Below are positions 59,267 to 64,000 of a DNA stretch of 64,000 bases, piece after piece (position 1 is the first letter of the stretch; each line of letters begins with the position of its first letter). The notes under the pieces were generated by a model, which did no database searches, was not told the origin of the DNA, and was given only the letters and a program-made list of their open reading frames with translations. The position numbers and the translations under genes were made by a program. Origin of the DNA: Bacteroidales bacterium (GTDB lineage: Bacteria > Bacteroidota > Bacteroidia > Bacteroidales > UBA932); contig JAFRRA010000002.1 in NCBI GenBank assembly GCA_017428325.1, positions 124,001 to 188,000 on the forward strand, read 5' to 3'.

Positions 59267-61093
59267 TTATGTTTTTATGTGCTTAAGTCCGAGTTCCGCA
59301 CCCTTTGCCTTCATCAGTTCAAAGGCCTGCTCAAAGTTATTTTCAATTGTCCCGTCCAGTATGGCTTCCTTCACATAATCCTTAATCTGCCCGATCAGGT
59401 TGCAAGGCTCTATCCCGTAATACTCCATAACAAGTTCCCCGGTAATCGGGTTCTTGAAGTTGCGGATGGCGTCCTTTTCCTCCACTTCCACGAGTTTCTG
59501 CCTTACCATCTGGAAGTTGGATTTCAGGCGGCGTACCTTTGCCTCGTTCTTGGACGTTATGTCCGCGTTGCAGAGGATCATCAGGTCGTCTATATCATCT
59601 CCGGCATCAAACAGAAGCCTCCTTACCGCGGAATCAGTTACAGCGTCCTCCACAAGGGCTATCGGACGCAAATGCAGTGCCACAAGCTTCTGAACATACT
59701 TCATCTTCTCGTTCAGCGGCATCTTCAGCTGCTTGAAAATTCCGGGTACCATCTTGGCTCCCACCACTTCGTGGCCGTGGAATGTCCAGCCGGCTCCGCT
59801 CTCGTATCTTTTGGTAGCCGGTTTTCCGATGTCGTGCAGCAGGGCCGCCCACCTGAGCCAGAGGTTATCTGACTGCTCTGCGACATTGTCCAGCACCTGG
59901 AGGGTATGGGCAAAGTTTTCCTTGTGGCCCCGTCCTTCCATAGTCTCCACACCCTGTAGTGCGGAAAGCTGCGGCAGGAACTCATCCAGAAGACCTGTCT
60001 GCAACAAAAGGTTCAGCCCAATGGAAGGTTTTGGAGCAAGAAGTATCTTGTTCATTTCCTCGGCAATCCTCTCGCGGCTCAGTATCTCCAGCCTTTTCCT
60101 GTTTCTCTTTATGCTCTCGATGGATTCCGGAACGATGGTGAAGTTAAGCTGGGTGGCAAATCTTATGGCGCGTATCATCCTCAGAGGATCGTCCGAGTAG
60201 GTGATGTCCGGATCCAGAGGAGTCCTGAGCAGGCCTTTCTGAAGGTCAGCCACTCCACCGAACGGATCCACCAGGTTTCCGTAATCTTCTTTCTGCAAGG
60301 AAAATGCAAGGGCGTTGACGGTGAAGTCCCTTCTCTTCTGGTCATCTTCAAGGGTTCCGTCTTCCACAATCGGTTTCCTGGAATTGCGGTTGTAGGATTC
60401 CTTCCTGGCTCCCACAAATTCAATCTCCACGCCGTTGTGCTTCAGCATTGCGGTGCCGAAGTTCCTGAACACGCTGACCTTGCTTCTAACTTTCTCTCCC
60501 ACTGCCTGGGCAATCTCGATTCCGCTTCCTTCCACCACCACATCGATATCGTTCCTAGGCCTCTGAAGGAAGCAGTCACGCACAAAGCCTCCGATCACAA
60601 AAGCTCTTACACCGTGCTCTGCGGCTGTCTCTGATATCACCTTGAATATCTTGTCCTTCAGGAATATGTCGTTTCCTCCGGTCATCGTTTCTTCTTTCTT
60701 CTCTTCAGCGTAAGCAGGTATATCGCTGATAAAAACATATTGCTTTTTCTCTCCGTCATAGCGGCAGGCGAAAGTTTGCATCCCGTTTGTCGCCACAATG
60801 TATTCCACCTTGAGTATGAGGGCGTAGTTCCATATCTGCTCAAATGTTCTGGAAGATATTTTCACCGTAGGCCTTTTGCACTCAACTATCATCTTCGGAC
60901 AAAGGTCCTTGCCGTAGCAGACTATGTCGCATCTGAGCTTTACCTCGCCGATGGAAATCTCCGTCTCGCTGGCCATCATATGCAGCGGCCAGAGGCGCTT
61001 TTCATTCAGGTAGCGGATGAACTGCTGCCGTACATTTTCCTCCGGTGTCAGCGCCACGTATTTCTTCCTCAGCGGGTCAAAAACTTCTTCCAT
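59267..61093 (-). CDS. Fusion: HsdR_N-type PD-(D/E)XK domain with CCA tRNA nucleotidyltransferase and HD domain
   Basis: One open frame of 608 residues. The N-terminal 130 (MEEVFDPLRKKYVALTPEEN; LRCDIVCYG, IVECKRP with Asp-Glu-Lys) match the small restriction-endonuclease-like protein that in Bacteroidales is normally a separate gene beside holA. A linker (YAEEKKEETMTGGND) joins it to the nucleotidyltransferase: FVIGGFVRDCFLQRPRNDID, KRRDFTVNALAFSLQ, DDPLRMIRAIRFATQL, and the HD hydrolase LLHDIGKPATKRYES. An internal ATG at 60685 could start the CCA enzyme alone. The start at 61093 is chosen because a TATATTTG box at 61111-61104 overlaps longer starts. Confidence 0.88.
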   Translation of the reverse strand: MEEVFDPLRKKYVALTPEENVRQQFIRYLNEKRLWPLHMMASETEISIGEVKLRCDIVCYGKDLCPKMIVECKRPTVKISSRTFEQIWNYALILKVEYIVATNGMQTFACRYDGEKKQYVFISDIPAYAEEKKEETMTGGNDIFLKDKIFKVISETAAEHGVRAFVIGGFVRDCFLQRPRNDIDVVVEGSGIEIAQAVGEKVRSKVSVFRNFGTAMLKHNGVEIEFVGARKESYNRNSRKPIVEDGTLEDDQKRRDFTVNALAFSLQKEDYGNLVDPFGGVADLQKGLLRTPLDPDITYSDDPLRMIRAIRFATQLNFTIVPESIESIKRNRKRLEILSRERIAEEMNKILLAPKPSIGLNLLLQTGLLDEFLPQLSALQGVETMEGRGHKENFAHTLQVLDNVAEQSDNLWLRWAALLHDIGKPATKRYESGAGWTFHGHEVVGAKMVPGIFKQLKMPLNEKMKYVQKLVALHLRPIALVEDAVTDSAVRRLLFDAGDDIDDLMILCNADITSKNEAKVRRLKSNFQMVRQKLVEVEEKDAIRNFKNPITGELVMEYYGIEPCNLIGQIKDYVKEAILDGTIENNFEQAFELMKAKGAELGLKHIKT

Positions 61094-61131
61094 ACTCAAC
61101 ATACAAATATAACGAATCTGCTCCAATGATT

Positions 61132-61163
61132 TTTGGATTATTTGGCAAAAGCGGTTATTTTTG
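61132..61163 (+). promoter_or_regulatory. Promoter of holA
   Basis: TTTG (61132-61135), 20 bases, then TATTTTTG (61156-61163), full match to the Bacteroidota consensus. It ends four bases before the holA ATG (61168), so the message may be leaderless. On the minus strand TATATTTG (61111-61104) serves the divergent fusion gene. Confidence 0.6.
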
Positions 61164-61167
61164 AAGT

Positions 61168-62211
61168 ATGGCTCAGAAAGTGGACAAGGAAGCGTCGGTC
61201 AGGAAGTTTTCCGAGATTATGGAAAATATCCGTAACCGCAAGTTTGCCCGTATGTATGTTCTTGCGGGCGAGGAGCCTTATTACTCTGATGTAATTATAG
61301 ATGCCCTCAATTCCACCGTTCTGGACGAGAGCCAGAAGGACTTCAACCTGAGCATTGTCTACGGCAACGAGACCGATGCCGGACAGATTGTCTGCCTGTG
61401 CCGCAGATATCCGGTGGCCAGTCCTTATCAGCTGATTATCGTCAAGGAGGCACAGCAGCTTTCCAGCCTTCAGCCTTTCGAGTATTACCTCAAGGTTCCT
61501 GCTCCAGACACTATTCTCGTCCTGAGTTTTACCGGCAAGAATCTGGACAAGCGCACAGGTTTCTACAAAAGCCTCAAGGACAAGGCGGAGGTTCTTGAAT
61601 CCTATCCTTTGGACGAATGGAAAGTGCCTCAGTGGATTACAGATTATGTGCGTGAGAAAGGTTACTCCATTGACCAGGATGCAGCCCAGCTCCTTGCCCA
61701 GAGCGCAGGCTCATCGCTGAGGAAAATAGTCCTGGAGATAGACAAACTTATAAAGGGGACAGACGGCACAACCATCAAGGTCAAGGACGTGGAGGTGAAC
61801 ATCGGCGTTTCCAGAGATTACAACCCGTTTGAGCTTTGCAAGGCAATTAGCGAGAGAAACATAATGAGGGCTTTCTCAATCGCCGAGGTCTTTGCTTCCA
61901 ATCCCAAAAAATATCCGGTCCAGGCTACTCTAGGTGCCATGTTCTTCTATTTCAACCAGCTTCTTACGGTTGAGGCTGAGCTGACAGGAGGAGAGAAGGA
62001 TTTCTTCCAGGCCTGCCAGAGAGCAGGTGTCTTCGGTACTATGAGAGTAAGGGAATATCAGACCGCAGCCAGAAATTTCCCTCTGAAAAAGATAATGGGA
62101 ATAATCTCGCTTATCAAGGACACAGATCTCAAATCCAAGAGCAACTACGGCGGAAACGCCACGGACGGCGCCCTTCTGAACGCCCTCCTGACAAAACTTT
62201 TTGTCCTCTAG
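61168..62211 (+). CDS. holA: DNA polymerase III delta subunit
   Basis: A 347-residue clamp-loader subunit. KFARMYVLAGEEPYYSDVII (the 'GEEPYY' signature), YQLIIVKEAQQLSS, VLSFTGKNLDKRTGFYK and the C-terminal helical domain ATLGAMFFYFNQLLTVEAEL fit HolA. It opens the beta clamp at the replication fork. Starts divergently from the PD-(D/E)XK-CCA fusion, 74 bases apart. A start at MENIRNRK (61219) is possible. Confidence 0.92.
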   Translation: MAQKVDKEASVRKFSEIMENIRNRKFARMYVLAGEEPYYSDVIIDALNSTVLDESQKDFNLSIVYGNETDAGQIVCLCRRYPVASPYQLIIVKEAQQLSSLQPFEYYLKVPAPDTILVLSFTGKNLDKRTGFYKSLKDKAEVLESYPLDEWKVPQWITDYVREKGYSIDQDAAQLLAQSAGSSLRKIVLEIDKLIKGTDGTTIKVKDVEVNIGVSRDYNPFELCKAISERNIMRAFSIAEVFASNPKKYPVQATLGAMFFYFNQLLTVEAELTGGEKDFFQACQRAGVFGTMRVREYQTAARNFPLKKIMGIISLIKDTDLKSKSNYGGNATDGALLNALLTKLFVL

Positions 62212-62224
62212 CGGACAAGAAGCC

Positions 62225-63334
62225 TTATCTCTTTACGACAACGCGCTTTACTCTTCTTGCGATGGAGGTGTAGACTTCGTAAGGGATGGTTCCAAGGACC
62301 TTGGCCTGGTCTATGGCGGTTGGCTTGTCTCCAAAGACGGTTACTATGTCTCCGACTTTTACATCCTTGACGCCTGTTACGTCTATCATGCACATATCCA
62401 TGCAGATGTTGCCGATGGTTGGAACGAGCTTGCCGTTAACGCAGAACTTGGTTGCTCCTCTGCCCAGATGGCGGTTGATGCCGTCTGCGTAGCCTAGAGG
62501 AAGGGTTGCGATCTTTGATTTCCTTGTAATCTTGCCGTGGCGGCCGTAGCCTACGGTGCCGTCTTCAGGAGTGAGCTCCTTGATCTGGAGGATGCGGCAC
62601 TTCAGGCTTGCAACAGGCATCACATTCTTCTGGTTTACAGCGCTTACGCCGTAGATGCCGATGCCGAGCCTAACCATATCCTTCTGGAACTGGGAGAAGC
62701 GCTCTATGCCGGCAGAGTTGAGGATGTGGTGGATAGGATGGTATCCGATAGCCTCGTCGATCTGGGGAGCCATCTTGTCGTAGAGGGCAATCTGGCCGAG
62801 GGTGAACTTGTCCCACTTCTTCTCGTCTGAAGCGGCAAGGTGGGAGTAGATGCTCTGGACCTTGATCTCCTTGTGTGCCTTGAGGAACTTGAGGAGTTCA
62901 GGAAGCTCCTTCTCCATAAAGCCCAGGCGGTGCATGCCGGTATCCAGCTTGATGTGGACAGGATAGGTGTCTACGCCGAGTTTCTTGACCATTGCGTCAA
63001 ACTTTTTCAGGGAGTAAAGGTTAGGGATGCCTGGCTCCAGTCCGTTTTCTATGATTTCCTTGTAGTAGTCTGTTCCGGTGGTGAGCACAATGATAGGGGT
63101 GGTGATTCCCCCTTCGCGGAGCTCGATGCCCTCGATCGGATGAGCCACTGCAAAATAGTTGGCTCCGGCCTTTTCCATCAGACGTGCAAAGTCAACGGCT
63201 CCGTGTCCGTAGGAGTTGGCCTTGATGAGGATGAGAAGTTTGGTTTCTTTCTTGAGATAGCTTCTGAAATACTTGAAGTTATGGAGAGCAGCCCTGGTGC
63301 TTATCTCCATTTGTGCAAAAGTCTCTTTTTCCAT
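62225..63334 (-). CDS. alr: Alanine racemase
   Basis: A 369-residue PLP enzyme supplying D-alanine for peptidoglycan. The PLP Lys is in LILIKANSYGHGAVDFARLM; KLDTGMHRLGFMEKELPELL, RLGIGIYGV, the catalytic Tyr region TVGYGRHGKITRKSKIATLP with LGYADGINR, and GNICMDMCMIDVTG follow the family. The ATG at 63334 is the sensible start (MEKETFAQMEISTRAALHNF); the open frame upstream to 63448 overlaps the epimerase. It begins one base after the epimerase stop. Confidence 0.95.
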   Translation of the reverse strand: MEKETFAQMEISTRAALHNFKYFRSYLKKETKLLILIKANSYGHGAVDFARLMEKAGANYFAVAHPIEGIELREGGITTPIIVLTTGTDYYKEIIENGLEPGIPNLYSLKKFDAMVKKLGVDTYPVHIKLDTGMHRLGFMEKELPELLKFLKAHKEIKVQSIYSHLAASDEKKWDKFTLGQIALYDKMAPQIDEAIGYHPIHHILNSAGIERFSQFQKDMVRLGIGIYGVSAVNQKNVMPVASLKCRILQIKELTPEDGTVGYGRHGKITRKSKIATLPLGYADGINRHLGRGATKFCVNGKLVPTIGNICMDMCMIDVTGVKDVKVGDIVTVFGDKPTAIDQAKVLGTIPYEVYTSIARRVKRVVVKR

Positions 63335-63335
63335 T

Positions 63336-64000
63336 TTACTGTATCTTATAAAATGCTTTGTACCAGTTATAGAACTCGGCGATGCCCTTTTCAAGCGGAG
63401 TGTCAGGGCGGAAGGCGTAATCCTCTTCAAGATGCAAAGTGGAAGCAAATGTAGTGTAAACGTCTCCCCGTTGCATCCCTTTCATGATTTTTTTAGCGTT
63501 TTTGCCGGTAGTTTTCTCTATGGTGGAAATGAAATCCATAAGCTGTACCGGGCGGCTGTTGCCGATGTTGTAGACAGGGCGTCTGGATTTGTTAGGGCCG
63601 TCAATTATCTCCGCGATGCCTTTGACGATGTCGTCAACATAGCTGAAGTCGCGGCTGAGGTTGCCGCGGTTGTAGACCTCGATAGGCTCATCGCCGAGAA
63701 TCTTCTTCATAAACTTGAAAGGAGCCATATCAGGTCTTCCCCAAGGGCCGTAGACAGTGAAAAAGCGCAGGCCTGTGCAGCTGAGGCCCCTCTGGTGCAT
63801 ATAGACGTGGGCCATCAGTTCGTTGGATTTCTTGGTGGCGGCATAAAGGCTCTGGGGATCGTCCGTGCGGTCATCCTCGCTGAACGGAACCTTGGCATTG
63901 TTGCCGTAGACGCTTGAGGAACTTGCATAGACAAGATGCTTGACCTTGTACTTGGTGCAGAGTTCCAGGATGTTGAAGAATCCGATGATGTTGCACCGGA
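63336..64000 (-). CDS. NAD-dependent sugar-nucleotide epimerase (UDP-glucuronate 4-epimerase-like), partial
   Basis: The minus frame is open from the right edge (first full codon at 63998) for 220 codons to the stop: LELCTKYKVKHLVYASSSVY, GNNAKVPFSEDDRTDDPQSL, YAATKKSNELMAHVYMH (YxxxK catalytic), LRFFTVYGPWGRPDMAPF, GNLSRDFSYVDDIVKGI and GNSRPVQLMDFISTIEK. These match UDP-glucuronate 4-epimerases of short-chain dehydrogenase type, used for capsule or LPS sugars. The NAD-binding N-terminus lies beyond the edge. alr follows one base after the stop. Confidence 0.9.
   Translation of the reverse strand, partial: RCNIIGFFNILELCTKYKVKHLVYASSSSVYGNNAKVPFSEDDRTDDPQSLYAATKKSNELMAHVYMHQRGLSCTGLRFFTVYGPWGRPDMAPFKFMKKILGDEPIEVYNRGNLSRDFSYVDDIVKGIAEIIDGPNKSRRPVYNIGNSRPVQLMDFISTIEKTTGKNAKKIMKGMQRGDVYTTFASTLHLEEDYAFRPDTPLEKGIAEFYNWYKAFYKIQ

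Overview
The window is ordinary chromosomal DNA from a member of Bacteroidota, most likely order Bacteroidales. Supporting signs are a SusC/SusD pair controlled by an ECF sigma/FecR system, an ATP synthase operon in the order beta-epsilon-(small membrane protein)-a-c-b-delta-alpha-gamma, a type 2-like IleRS, the ileS/DksA-like/lspA cluster, a class III ribonucleotide reductase of Bacteroides type, many lipoproteins, few strong Shine-Dalgarno sites, and repeated promoter boxes of the Bacteroidota type (TTTG, about 19-20 bases, then TAnnTTTG). No phage, integrase, insertion sequence, rRNA or CRISPR array is visible. The genus cannot be named from the sequence alone.

Layout. 1-3.6 kb (minus): a peptide-export locus with a small one-helix membrane protein, a C39-peptidase ABC exporter, two small double-glycine-leader peptides and a TolC-type outer-membrane protein cut by the left edge. 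3.7-9.4 kb: cvpA-like gene, then ileS, a DksA-like protein fused to a histone-H1-like tail, and lspA. 9.4-9.7 kb: two tRNA-Ser genes, followed by an EF-hand/leucine-repeat lipoprotein. 10.7-21.7 kb: sigma/FecR/SusC/SusD/lipoprotein, then an M20-type peptidase, a cyanophycinase-like lipoprotein and a YfcC-type transporter. This reads as an uptake and breakdown route for a peptide or amino-acid polymer. 21.7-27.1 kb: small membrane and acetyltransferase genes, a second ECF sigma/anti-sigma set with a periplasmic helical protein, an esterase lipoprotein, a secreted protein and a TonB-like protein.

27.4-31.2 kb: a TPR/AraC-type membrane regulator followed by AraC-like direct repeats, a DJ-1/GATase-like lipoprotein and a VanX-like dipeptidase. 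31.3-37.6 kb (minus): a tight seven-gene envelope operon (TMEM43-like, beta-grasp-like, 5'-nucleotidase, LemA, DUF2207-like, secreted protein, HExxH protein). 37.8-44.9 kb: the ATP synthase operon. 45-50.2 kb: MBL-fold hydrolase, NrtR-like NUDIX regulator, CstA, FGE-like lipoprotein, lipoprotein. 50.2-53.3 kb: tRNA-Ser(GGA), then nrdD-nrdG with an attenuator-like leader. 53.3-64 kb: a MORN-like secreted protein, a copper ATPase whose reading frame is broken at an A10 run, a Tat/Fe-S aldo-keto reductase, an L,D-transpeptidase, a helical periplasmic protein, a restriction-endonuclease-like/CCA-transferase fusion, holA, alr and a sugar-nucleotide epimerase cut by the right edge.

The most interesting items are the paired GG peptides (both predicted mature forms 46 residues, each with a GxxxG motif), the copA A10 frameshift site, the two unusual fusions (H1 tail-DksA and PD-(D/E)XK-CCA transferase), the cyanophycinase/SusCD locus, and the AraC-type site driving an apparently gene-less transcript. 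All domain calls come from reading motifs by eye. No database search was run.
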